From JADFUS01 sp036653215 (GTDB lineage: Bacteria > Bacteroidota > Bacteroidia > Bacteroidales > Rikenellaceae): a DNA stretch of 27,580 nt. The stretch is from the NCBI GenBank assembly GCA_036653215.1, contig JAVVUK010000011.1, positions 1 to 27,580 on the forward strand, written 5' to 3'. Of this stretch, positions 7,469 through 15,205 are shown in pieces. The notes below the pieces were generated by a model that saw only the letters and a program-made list of their open reading frames with translations, was not told where the DNA came from and ran no database searches. The translations under genes and the position numbers were made by a program. Numbering within the stretch: the first letter of the stretch is position 1; each line of letters begins with the position of its first letter.

Positions 7469-8692
7469 TTATTTTATATTTTTAACTATTAATGTTGAAT
7501 TTGTTCCTCCAAATCCGAAAGAATTAGATAAGAAAGTGTCAAAATCTATATCAACCCTTTGGTTAGGGATGTTTAGTTTAGAAGTAGCTTCATCGCCCTG
7601 TTTAAAATTGATGTTCGGTGCGATAAAACCATTTTTCATCATGATCGTAGAATATATAACCTCACTTGCACCAGCCATCCACATTTCGTGTCCTGTCATT
7701 GCCTTTGTCGAAGTTACATAAGGATTGTGTCCCTCGAAAACTTTGGCGATAGCTAACGCCTCATTATAATCACCCAAAGAGGTTGAGGTTGCGTGTGCGT
7801 TGATATATTTAATATCTGCTATATTGATATCTGATAAGTTGATCGCCATTTCGAGTGAACGTCTTGGTCCATCGACATTAGGAACAGATATATGCTCTCC
7901 ATTAGAAGAAAAGCCATATCCTATAACTTCGGCGACTATGTTAGCTCCTCTTTTTATAGCAGAGTCGTAGCTCTCAAGAATTAAAGTAGCACCACCACCA
8001 CTTGGCACCAAGCCGTCTCTGTCTTTATCGAAAGGTCTGGATGCAGCAGTGGGATCGTCTTCTCTTATCGAGAAGGCACTTAGTCCATCAAAACTGCCAA
8101 CAGAATAGAGGTTAACCTCTTGGGCTCCTCCACATACGACACAGTCTTGAAGGCCATCTTTTATCAATAAATAACCTAATCCAATTGCGTGAGAACCACT
8201 GGCGCAAGCTCCTGATATTGTAAAGTTTATGCCTCTAAGATTAAAAATTACAGACAAGTTCATTGTTACCGTAGAGTTCATAGATTGAAATATATTCCCA
8301 GAACCTACAAGTGTTGTGTTCTTTTTCTCTCTTATTATATCAACCCCTTCAATAACAGCTGCGGCACAACTATCATTACCATATAAAATGCCGACCTCTC
8401 TTTCTTCAAGAAAAGCTTTGTCTATACCAGCATTCTTAAATGCCTCTACCGTCGCAACATAAGCATATGCCCCTTGCTCTGGAAGACACATCCTCTTTCT
8501 CCTGTCCAAAGAGCCTTTCAAATCGGGATGTTCTAATATGCCTGTAAGAGCGGAACGATATCCCATCTCCTTACGGGCAGGGTCAAAACCTATTCCGGAC
8601 TTACCATTATATAATGATTGTGTTACCTCGTCAATATTTTTCCCAATGCACGAGTATATACCCATACCTGTTATTACTACTCTATTATTCAT
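7469..8692 (-). CDS. Beta-ketoacyl-ACP synthase (FabB/FabF-like)
   Basis: A 407-residue condensing enzyme starting at the ATG at 8690-8692 (MNNRVVITGMGIYS), the usual start of this family; an in-frame ATG ten codons upstream would overlap fabG and is less likely. The triad is intact: Cys163 in SGACASGSHAIG, His300 in NAHATSTSLGD and His335 in KAMTGHEMWMAGAS. The C-terminal NSFGFGGTN motif is present. It is the first of three active ketosynthases in the operon and follows the fabG-like gene by 10 bp, so it may do the initial condensation on the aryl starter or work with the acyl carrier protein encoded 3 bp downstream. Which step it catalyses cannot be read from sequence. Confidence 0.88.
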   Translation of the reverse strand: MNNRVVITGMGIYSCIGKNIDEVTQSLYNGKSGIGFDPARKEMGYRSALTGILEHPDLKGSLDRRKRMCLPEQGAYAYVATVEAFKNAGIDKAFLEEREVGILYGNDSCAAAVIEGVDIIREKKNTTLVGSGNIFQSMNSTVTMNLSVIFNLRGINFTISGACASGSHAIGLGYLLIKDGLQDCVVCGGAQEVNLYSVGSFDGLSAFSIREDDPTAASRPFDKDRDGLVPSGGGATLILESYDSAIKRGANIVAEVIGYGFSSNGEHISVPNVDGPRRSLEMAINLSDINIADIKYINAHATSTSLGDYNEALAIAKVFEGHNPYVTSTKAMTGHEMWMAGASEVIYSTIMMKNGFIAPNINFKQGDEATSKLNIPNQRVDIDFDTFLSNSFGFGGTNSTLIVKNIK

Positions 8693-8702
8693 GTTGCTGC
8701 TT

Positions 8703-9431
8703 CTATGTGTATAAACCGCCATTTATTGATATAACTTCTCCTGTTATGTATGATGCTTTATTAGATACCAGAAAGGCTGCCAAATCTGCAACTTCGTCAA
8801 CTGTCCCAAACCTGCCGGCAGGAATGAGCTTTTTCAGCTCTTTTTCATCCAAGCCCTCAGTCATCTCCGTAGATACATAACCAGGTGCTATGGCATTGAC
8901 AGTAACTCCTTTTTTTGCAACTTCTTGAGCAAGAGCCTTTGTCGCAGCAATAAGTCCTCCTTTTGCTGCTGAGTAATTAACCTGACCCGGTAACCCTTTA
9001 ATGCCTGATAAAGAGACAATATTTACAATCCTCCCAAATCGACCGACAAGCATAGCTTTAAGAAGAGGTTGTGTAGTAGAGAAGAAACCGTCAAGGTGTG
9101 TGTTGAGAACTTTTTTCCAATTATCATATTCCATCCACATCATTAAAGAATCGTTGCGAATTCCTGCATTATTAATTAAAACCTCAATATACTCTCCTTT
9201 ATGTGCTTCTTGCCAACAGGTTAGTGTTGACAATGTGTGATCATAGTCCGCCACATCGAATTGTAGTAACTCTCCATCGGAGCCTAATTCTCTTACTAAA
9301 TGTAAGGTGTTCTCAGCTTCTGTTTTATTTGATAGGTAATTGATTAGAATGAAATAGCCCATCTCAGCTAATTTTTGACATATAGCTCTTCCGATGCCTC
9401 TACTTCCTCCCGTTACAAGTGCGTATCTCAT
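8703..9431 (-). CDS. fabG: FabG-like 3-oxoacyl-ACP reductase (short-chain dehydrogenase)
   Basis: A 242-residue short-chain dehydrogenase/reductase. The NAD(P)H site TGGSRGIG lies at residues 7-14, NNAG at 87-90, and the catalytic Ser140, Tyr153 and Lys157 (YSAAKGG) are all present; length and the C-terminal ITGEVISINGGLYT match FabG closely. It would reduce 3-oxoacyl-ACP to 3-hydroxyacyl-ACP in each elongation cycle. It is encoded between the ammonia-lyase and a ketosynthase, so it is taken as the pathway-specific ketoreductase, not the housekeeping fabG. Dedicated FabG paralogues are a standard part of aryl polyene and flexirubin clusters. Confidence 0.9.
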   Translation of the reverse strand: MRYALVTGGSRGIGRAICQKLAEMGYFILINYLSNKTEAENTLHLVRELGSDGELLQFDVADYDHTLSTLTCWQEAHKGEYIEVLINNAGIRNDSLMMWMEYDNWKKVLNTHLDGFFSTTQPLLKAMLVGRFGRIVNIVSLSGIKGLPGQVNYSAAKGGLIAATKALAQEVAKKGVTVNAIAPGYVSTEMTEGLDEKELKKLIPAGRFGTVDEVADLAAFLVSNKASYITGEVISINGGLYT

Positions 9432-9463
9432 ATTTGTATTTTTTTTCGTAATGGATAACTCAA

Positions 9464-10963
9464 TTATCTTTTTAAGTAATCTATAACATCGGAGATTTCT
9501 TTATATTTGGTTGTATCGCTAATAAATTTAGGTACAATTTTGCGAACTTCAAAATATAGAGCTTTTGTTTCGTCAGAAAGTTTTTCCGATACACCTAAAC
9601 AATCCACAGCTTGGACTAACGCAATCATCTGAATAGCCATTACTTGAAAGCTATTCTCTATGACTTTGCTTGTTATCATAGCCGAGTTGGTCCCCATACT
9701 CACAATGTCTTGATTGTCGTTATTGTTAGGTATACTATGAACATACATAGGGTTGGATAACATCTGACACTCCGCCGTTGTTGAGGTTGCTGTAAATTGA
9801 GCTGCTTGGAGCCCATAGTTAAGACCTAATACTCCTAAATTCACAAAAGGAGGAAGTATCCCATTAATCCTGTCGTGAAAAAGGTAGTTTATTTGTCGCT
9901 CAGCCAACATGGTCATCTTAGTAATAGCAATTTTCAATTTGTCCATTTCAAAAGAAACGTAATCGCCATGAAAATTACCTCCATGATATACGTTTTGAGT
10001 CTCTGGATCTACTATCGGATTATCATCAACAGAATGAAATTCTTCAAGGAGAATTTTACCGACATTATCAATAGTTTCGGCAATAGGACCAAGTATTTGA
10101 GGTGTGCATCGAAGTGAATAATATGGCTGCACTTTATGTGTAAATACTTTTTCGGTATTCCCATTATTTACATACATATCTATTTCACGTTTAAGAAGCA
10201 GCTTGCTTGAGGCGGCAATTTTACGCATCATGGCAGCAATGTCATTCTGCCCTTTATGAAGTTTCAGCCCATTTAACACATCTGACAAAAAGTCATCATA
10301 AGATGAGGCAATCTCATTCATCATCACAGATGCTAACACAGACCATTTTATTAGTTTCCTTGAATATATAAGATTTACCAAGCCGACACCAGTCATCACA
10401 GCAGTGCCGTTTGTAAGTGCTAATCCCTCTCTAATGTGCATAGTTATAGGTTCAATGCCACACTCTTTCATCGCCTGAGATGATTTAACAATAGAGCCTT
10501 TATATATGACCTCTCCTTCTCCTATAAGGGATAATGCTATGTGAGAAAGCTGGACCAAATCGCCACTTGCCCCTACACTACCATGTTCTGGCACAACAGG
10601 GATAATGTCATGATTAAGAAAATCCACCAAAATTCTAACGGTGTCTGGATGTATGCCCGATTTCCCTACTAAAAAGGTGTGTAAACGAGCAAGCATAGCC
10701 CCTCTGATACATTCGACTGGGATGTGTTTCCCTGCGCCACAACTATGTGACCTTATAATATTGTATTGGAGATCATTTAGGTCTTTGTCTTCAATACGAT
10801 ATTGAGCCATTGGTCCAAATCCTGTATTTATTCCATAAATAACTTTACCTTTTTGGTAATTATCAAGAAATTCGAAAGCATTATTTATAGTGTCATATTG
10901 CTTGGAATTTATCTTTACTTGTTTATGTTTAAGTATAACATTTTCTATTTCTTGTTCGTCCAT
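9464..10963 (-). CDS. Aromatic amino acid ammonia-lyase, Flavobacterium-type tyrosine ammonia-lyase
   Basis: A 499-residue MIO enzyme of the histidine/phenylalanine/tyrosine ammonia-lyase family. The Ala-Ser-Gly triad (residues 132-134, GASGD) that cyclises to the MIO group is present, as are Tyr43 in IYGINTGFG and the NNDNQDIVSMGTN segment. From memory it matches the flexirubin-associated tyrosine ammonia-lyase of Flavobacterium johnsoniae closely over nearly its whole length (for example NTGFGPMAQYRI, QYYSLRC-like, VYHGGNFHGDY, NPMYVHSIPNNND), so deamination of tyrosine to p-coumarate is the favoured activity, although the selectivity pair Ser72-His73 is also seen in histidases. The start at 10961-10963 is chosen because a consensus promoter lies just upstream, inside the 29-residue extension that would otherwise be added. 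It is the first gene of the operon. Confidence 0.88.
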   Translation of the reverse strand: MDEQEIENVILKHKQVKINSKQYDTINNAFEFLDNYQKGKVIYGINTGFGPMAQYRIEDKDLNDLQYNIIRSHSCGAGKHIPVECIRGAMLARLHTFLVGKSGIHPDTVRILVDFLNHDIIPVVPEHGSVGASGDLVQLSHIALSLIGEGEVIYKGSIVKSSQAMKECGIEPITMHIREGLALTNGTAVMTGVGLVNLIYSRKLIKWSVLASVMMNEIASSYDDFLSDVLNGLKLHKGQNDIAAMMRKIAASSKLLLKREIDMYVNNGNTEKVFTHKVQPYYSLRCTPQILGPIAETIDNVGKILLEEFHSVDDNPIVDPETQNVYHGGNFHGDYVSFEMDKLKIAITKMTMLAERQINYLFHDRINGILPPFVNLGVLGLNYGLQAAQFTATSTTAECQMLSNPMYVHSIPNNNDNQDIVSMGTNSAMITSKVIENSFQVMAIQMIALVQAVDCLGVSEKLSDETKALYFEVRKIVPKFISDTTKYKEISDVIDYLKR

Positions 10964-10986
10964 TTTAAGCTTATAATTTTGATGTA

Positions 10987-11017
10987 CAAAGGTATAAAAA
11001 AATGATAGTGTTCCAAA
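10987..11017 (-). promoter_or_regulatory. Bacteroidota promoter of the polyene operon
   Basis: On the minus strand a -33 box TTTG (plus 11014-11017) is followed by 19 nt and the -7 box TACCTTTG (plus 10987-10994), a full match to the Bacteroidota consensus. Transcription would start near 10980, giving a leader of about 17 nt before the ammonia-lyase ATG at 10963. All 13 genes down to the left edge are spaced by 32 bp or less or overlap, so this is probably the operon's main promoter. The 150 bases between it and the FemAB-like gene hold nothing else I recognise. Confidence 0.75.
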
Positions 11018-11166
11018 AAATAGATTACCATTAGTTATATCAATGAGCAATGTTTTAAAATCTTTTAAACAATATTACGGTGACCTTTAAGTTTGTAATT
11101 ATGATAGTTTATTGGTTCTAATCTTGGGCTTAAAATAATATTATCGAATGGATAATTAAGATAACA

Positions 11167-12282
11167 TTACAAGTAATATCCTTGTCTGCTCATCTCGGAG
11201 GCTTGAAGTAAATGAAAACTTTCGCTTTTGAGAGGGTAGTCCCAACAACCCATCTGGTGGAAGACAGAGCCACCAAAGCCCTTTTTGAACTTATAAAGCC
11301 CATACATGGGGTGCGAGGGTTCAGCATCGGGGGCAACGCCAAACATATCATATTCGCTGCATCCATATGCCTTAGCTATCTGAATGGCTTCCCATTGCAT
11401 GGCATAGGTGGGCATGAAATTGCGCATCCCTGAAGAAGCACCATAGAGATAAGTTGCTCGGTGGCTCGATATAAGTAAAAACATTGCCGACAGAGGGACG
11501 TTATCCACAGAGGCGATAAGTAGCTTTACGTGTACTGGTAAATTCTGCTTTTCCATCTTAGCGGCAAATACAGAATGAAAATATTTGATGTCGTTTATGT
11601 GCAAGCCGTTGCGTTGGGCCGTAGCGACATATAGATCATACCAAATTTGTAGGTCGTCAATAGTCCCTATTCTCACTTCAACCCCTTTCCTTTTAGCAAG
11701 CCCGATGTTGTAGCGAGTTTTGGGTTTCATGCGAGACATTATCTCCTGTTCTGAGGCGTTTAGGTCGATAATAATAGTATTTGCAGGGAGGATGTCGCTA
11801 TTCGATTTTAACAAATTGCCATTGCGAGTGTCGAAGTTGAGCTTAAATTCTTGATATTTCTTTTCGGGCGCACCGAGCCATGTCCCATCTTCGGAGTAGT
11901 CCGATTCTTTGCCCCAATGAGAACGCCAATTGAGATCATAACGAATGGCGATACAATCTTTGGGTAGGTAAGAACGTAAGGACTCTGAGAGTTCTTCGAG
12001 AAAGATGCCTTGATTTTCTTCAGATGGCTCAACCTCTGGTCCATAAGGGACATAAGCAATGCAATCGTTTGAATTTACATATTCCAGAAATAATAAAAAA
12101 TCGGCTCTTGTATATGAATAACCTCCTACACTAAGATACAAATCGCTGTTACGAGCCTTATAATCAAAGGCGAAGGACTGAAGCCCTTGCTTTTGTTTCA
12201 CGTGTGACCAAAACGATGTTTGTTGAATGATAGGTGTGTCATAAACATCGATTATCGATTTTTTCTCTATACTAAGCTCCAT
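11167..12282 (-). CDS. FemAB/GNAT-fold aminoacyl- or acyltransferase-like protein
   Basis: A 371-residue protein with the architecture of the FemA/FemB/FemX family (double GNAT fold). Recognisable segments are the N-terminal QQTSFWSHVKQKQG, the central PKTRYNIGLAKRKGVEVRIG (residues ~188-207), typical of the second GNAT domain, and the C-terminal YDMFGVAPDAEPSHPMYGLYKFKKGFGG. In Gram-positive bacteria these enzymes use aminoacyl-tRNA to build peptidoglycan cross-bridges; Bacteroidota peptidoglycan is generally directly cross-linked, so another acceptor or acyl donor is likely. The start at 12280-12282 is preferred because an upstream in-frame ATG falls within the -7 promoter box. It has its own promoter and is probably not part of the polyene operon. 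Confidence 0.8.
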   Translation of the reverse strand: MELSIEKKSIIDVYDTPIIQQTSFWSHVKQKQGLQSFAFDYKARNSDLYLSVGGYSYTRADFLLFLEYVNSNDCIAYVPYGPEVEPSEENQGIFLEELSESLRSYLPKDCIAIRYDLNWRSHWGKESDYSEDGTWLGAPEKKYQEFKLNFDTRNGNLLKSNSDILPANTIIIDLNASEQEIMSRMKPKTRYNIGLAKRKGVEVRIGTIDDLQIWYDLYVATAQRNGLHINDIKYFHSVFAAKMEKQNLPVHVKLLIASVDNVPLSAMFLLISSHRATYLYGASSGMRNFMPTYAMQWEAIQIAKAYGCSEYDMFGVAPDAEPSHPMYGLYKFKKGFGGSVFHQMGCWDYPLKSESFHLLQASEMSRQGYYL

Positions 12283-12312
12283 TATCTCTGTCCTAAATTC
12301 ATTAAATTTCGG

Positions 12313-12344
12313 CAAAGGTAGTCCTTATCTTGCAATAAGTCAAA
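12313..12344 (-). promoter_or_regulatory. Bacteroidota promoter of the FemAB-like gene
   Basis: Minus-strand -33 box TTTG (plus 12341-12344), 20-nt spacer, -7 box TACCTTTG (plus 12313-12320). Start of transcription is expected near 12306, giving a leader of about 24 nt to the ATG at 12282. It lies only 4 bases past the terminator hairpin of the preceding operon. Confidence 0.72.
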
Positions 12345-12348
12345 TAAG

Positions 12349-12387
12349 AAGCCTCTTTACTACCTTAAGAAGGCAATAAAGAGGCTT
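12349..12387 (-). terminator. Rho-independent-type terminator hairpin
   Basis: A perfect 11-bp inverted repeat, AAGCCTCTTTA (12349-12359) with TAAAGAGGCTT (12377-12387), whose 17-base loop can itself pair CCTT with AAGG. It begins 17 bases after the stop codon of the last secreted-protein gene (12405) and on the minus strand is followed by TTCTTATTT. This fits transcription termination for the three-gene operon; the stem is symmetrical, but no plus-strand gene approaches it. Confidence 0.8.
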
Positions 12388-12404
12388 GCTAAGAAGAAAT
12401 ACTA

Positions 12405-13049
12405 TTAAAGAATCTTATCTAAGTGATCTATTATATTTTGAGATTTATCTTTAAGTTCGGCTTGTAGGGCTATCTTAGCGTCTCTTAATGCTTTATGAGC
12501 ATTTACAGATACTGTTACCATAACCTCATATTTCCCATCAGGAAGTTGGCGATATATTTCAAGCACTGGGGTGATGCCATGAAGCACGCTTGACACGACG
12601 CTCTTGTTGCCAGATACATATTCGTCAATAAGCTCTATGTCGTTATCTCCTAAGTTGCGGTTTGACACTTGGTCTTGAGCCTTGCCTGTTATCGCTTTGC
12701 CGATGGCGTTAGCAATTTCGATATGGGCACGGTTGTCGGCAATTTGTTTGGCTGACGAGTAGTTGCCTCCGATAGCTTGGTGTGTACCGATGAAATTTAG
12801 CTTTTCGCCATTTTCGTCAATGTCTAATGCTGCATATTGAGCATCTTGAATTTGACGTTCAATAGATAGCTTGCCAGGCATGACCTTCCATCCCTCTTTT
12901 GTAAGGGTCTTAGCCTCCTTGCGAGCATCCTTATCTACTCTTTCTTTTAGGTCTTTCTTAAGTTCTTTGTCTGAAAGTTGAGCAAATGAGGCTTCTGTGA
13001 AAAATGCCATCATTGCAATTACTAACATTAGTTTAGTTGTCGTTTTCAT
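12405..13049 (-). CDS. Secreted protein of unknown function, LPP20-like
   Basis: A 214-residue protein with a cleavable signal peptide (hydrophobic residues 7-20, likely cut after SFA at 21-23). A highly charged, probably helical segment follows (DKELKKDLKERVDKDARKEA, residues 27-46). Residues ~97-185 resemble the LPP20-like domain seen in periplasmic and outer-membrane-associated proteins: SSAKQIADNRAHIEIANAIG, then LPDGKYEVMVTVSV. It ends in another charged helix. No Cys lipobox is present. It is the last gene of a three-gene operon of exported proteins and is followed by the hairpin at 12349-12387. The function is unknown; the domain call rests on pattern similarity only. Confidence 0.72.
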   Translation of the reverse strand: MKTTTKLMLVIAMMAFFTEASFAQLSDKELKKDLKERVDKDARKEAKTLTKEGWKVMPGKLSIERQIQDAQYAALDIDENGEKLNFIGTHQAIGGNYSSAKQIADNRAHIEIANAIGKAITGKAQDQVSNRNLGDNDIELIDEYVSGNKSVVSSVLHGITPVLEIYRQLPDGKYEVMVTVSVNAHKALRDAKIALQAELKDKSQNIIDHLDKIL

Positions 13050-13093
13050 TGGTTATGGTTTAAAAATCTGTTTAAAAATATTGTAATTTGTAT

Positions 13094-14398
13094 TTACCAT
13101 GTTTTTGTATACGGCATATTTATTACAATTCTATGAGAGTTTCCGGTTTCCGAATTTATAACAATCATATATCCGTTTATGAAATTTAGCTTTCCGTCGT
13201 TTTTGCAAATGGCTAACGTGTCGTCACATACAAAGTCTATCGTATGGTTACCTGCGCCACTAAATTCTAAGTTTAAATTTGATGCCAATATAGAGCCTAT
13301 AAATATAGGAGCTCCGATTGAAATTTCCTTAACGACGAAACCGCCTGTGTACTTAGATTCTATGTTATATCTAATTCGGATATTTGATATTGTATCTTTA
13401 TCATTTTTGGCTATTATTGTCGCTGTGCCTTTAGGTGTGAGTTGTAACTTCTCCTTGCGCACGTCAAAGTTAATTAGGTGTTTCACAGGTCTGTTGTTAA
13501 TTCTAATTGTGACATCTATAAAATTATCCTCATTTTCTAAGCAGCTTTCGTGGTCATATCGAACGATATAAGTAGTCCCTTCGCTTGTTATGGTAATGGC
13601 TGTTGCGCAATTTGACTTTAAGACAGCTCTTTGTGAAAATGTTATAGGTGTGCCTTTGAACAACACAGAGAAACGATACTCTCCGAGTTTATTAGATATA
13701 GGCTCAATTGTTATGTTGTCATAAAGTTTTATGTAGTTTGCCTTAACTGTTTTTGCTCGTGTAGAACGCACGTCGTCAAAGAAATAAGCAATAAGCGGAT
13801 TGGCGGCAACAACTGCTTGGTCGATGGTTTCAAGAGATGTTATGTTGTTCAGCCCTTGCTCTAAGGAGGTTAGCTTTTGTGTCATCTCACCGTCGAGCCT
13901 GTCAAATTCAGCTAACATCTTTTTAAGTTCAAGACGTGGCAGAGGATATTTGATGCTATATATATAAGAGGTCTCACCAGTAGATTTGTTGAACCTCTTT
14001 TCCCAATAAAAGTCTTCTATCTTTGAGGGAGAGACACCTTTTAGGAAAGGTAAGTTTGCCGATTGTGTAGACGAAGAGCTTGTAAAGCTATCTAAAAAAT
14101 TGACAATGTCACTGCCGTTGCTTGTCTGGCTTATGTTGCTGGCGGTCGACTCTTTCACATTTAGAGCCACTGCTTGGATGATTTGTTTTCGTACATTTTC
14201 CATAACCATCTCTTTAGCCCTTTCAAGAGAAGATGCCTCTGAAGATGTTATTATATATTCACTTTGTGCCCCACCATACCAAACAGGGGCTTTCTTAGCA
14301 CTTCTATCAACTATCTTGACTTGTGCTGTTGCCGATATGGATATTGATATGATGCTAAGTAACAAGATTGTTGCTTTAGCAAATATTTTTATTTTCAT
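13094..14398 (-). CDS. Secreted protein of unknown function with LPP20-like N-terminal region
   Basis: A 434-residue exported protein with a signal peptide at residues ~1-25 (cut near ATAQ). Residues ~37-170 look LPP20-like: KAPVWYGGAQSEYI, then the Ala/Glu-rich helix SSLERAKEMVMENVRKQIIQ at 57-76 and later an aromatic YIYSIKYPL strand. From about residue 225 the protein is beta-rich with alternating hydrophobic residues, consistent with one or two Ig-like sandwiches (for example TITSEGTTYIVRYDHESC and GFVVKEISIGAPIFIGSI). It shares its general design with the next gene product, suggesting a related pair acting in the periplasm or at the outer membrane. It starts 2 bp after the upstream gene's stop. 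No function is recognised. Confidence 0.68.
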   Translation of the reverse strand: MKIKIFAKATILLLSIISISISATAQVKIVDRSAKKAPVWYGGAQSEYIITSSEASSLERAKEMVMENVRKQIIQAVALNVKESTASNISQTSNGSDIVNFLDSFTSSSSTQSANLPFLKGVSPSKIEDFYWEKRFNKSTGETSYIYSIKYPLPRLELKKMLAEFDRLDGEMTQKLTSLEQGLNNITSLETIDQAVVAANPLIAYFFDDVRSTRAKTVKANYIKLYDNITIEPISNKLGEYRFSVLFKGTPITFSQRAVLKSNCATAITITSEGTTYIVRYDHESCLENEDNFIDVTIRINNRPVKHLINFDVRKEKLQLTPKGTATIIAKNDKDTISNIRIRYNIESKYTGGFVVKEISIGAPIFIGSILASNLNLEFSGAGNHTIDFVCDDTLAICKNDGKLNFINGYMIVINSETGNSHRIVINMPYTKTW

Positions 14399-14400
14399 GG

Positions 14401-15111
14401 CTATTTTATTATTGTGACCGGTGTAACAGGAGTAACGGAAACATTATTTGTAGAGTCTGCCTTAACGGTGTTGTTATGTTCTTCCACAACCTTATATAGC
14501 GATTGAATTGCGGCAGAGCTTTGTTCGTATGCTGGTACACAAATAGGGATAGACTCAAGGAATAGTAATGCTTCGTCATATTTATTCCCTGCAATTAAAG
14601 TCTCAACCTTGCGTAAGACAGTTGGCATATTGTTAGAGTAGTAATCTTCTATTTTCGTAGTGGCGTTTTTTATAAATTTGTTTGCCGCAGGGTTATACGC
14701 ATTAAATTTGGTAAATAAGTTATCAAATGCTTTTTGTTGAGTGTTTCCAGCACCTTTTATAGGCAGGGTTACAACTCCATAGTTGCTTTTGTCTTTTCCG
14801 TTTATTGCAAAAAGAGATAATTCGGCATCTACCAAATATAGTGGCACCACTCCATTGTCTATCACCTCATTTGAGACGATGTTAAGTTCAGGATATATTA
14901 TAAATATGCTCTCTAAGGTTGTCGATCCTGCATTTGCACGTGCTATTAGTTGTTCTATTTTTAAAAGAAGTGTCTTTTGTGACTTCTCGGATATGCCGTC
15001 TATTTTATGATATAGACTGGCTGAGAAATTGACACATCCTTGTTGTTGTGCAAATAATGTATTTGATGTAAATATTGCTGCTAAGGCAATAAGCATTATC
15101 TTCGTTTTCAT
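14401..15111 (-). CDS. Secreted protein of unknown function, first gene of a three-gene operon
   Basis: A 236-residue protein with a signal peptide (residues 1-22, cut near LFAQ). The mature part opens with QQQGCVNFSASLYHKIDG and continues with a mixed helix/strand stretch; residues ~165-205 (RKVETLIAGNKYDEALLFLE, then CVPAYEQSSAA) resemble a TPR-like helical hairpin. The tail is low-complexity, rich in Val, Thr and Pro (VSVTPVTPVTIIK). A consensus promoter lies 43 bp upstream. Together with the two LPP20-like proteins that follow it forms a small envelope operon. I do not recognise a family. Confidence 0.65.
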   Translation of the reverse strand: MKTKIMLIALAAIFTSNTLFAQQQGCVNFSASLYHKIDGISEKSQKTLLLKIEQLIARANAGSTTLESIFIIYPELNIVSNEVIDNGVVPLYLVDAELSLFAINGKDKSNYGVVTLPIKGAGNTQQKAFDNLFTKFNAYNPAANKFIKNATTKIEDYYSNNMPTVLRKVETLIAGNKYDEALLFLESIPICVPAYEQSSAAIQSLYKVVEEHNNTVKADSTNNVSVTPVTPVTIIK

Positions 15112-15153
15112 AAGTTTCCTGTTTTAAGGTAAATTTATTAATAGTAACATCTA

Positions 15154-15185
15154 CAAAACTAAGTAATTTGATTTAAATAAACAAA
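15154..15185 (-). promoter_or_regulatory. Bacteroidota promoter of the three-gene secreted-protein operon
   Basis: Minus-strand -33 box TTTG (plus 15182-15185), 20-nt spacer and -7 box TAGTTTTG (plus 15154-15161). The start of transcription is expected near 15147, leaving a leader of about 36 nt to the ATG at 15111. It sits in the 94-bp gap after the B12-uptake operon, so the two operons can be expressed separately. Confidence 0.68.
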
Positions 15186-15205
15186 TTTAAACAAATTCTG
15201 TTTTT

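Noticed and set aside
7311..7721. 136-codon plus-strand reading frame
   Set aside because: It is antisense to the carrier protein and the C terminus of a ketosynthase and shows no family motif.
11103..11166. AT-rich inverted repeat (ATTATC/GATAAT) after the FemAB-like gene, considered as a terminator
   Set aside because: The stem is only 6 bp of mostly A-T pairs and is not followed by a T run on the minus strand.
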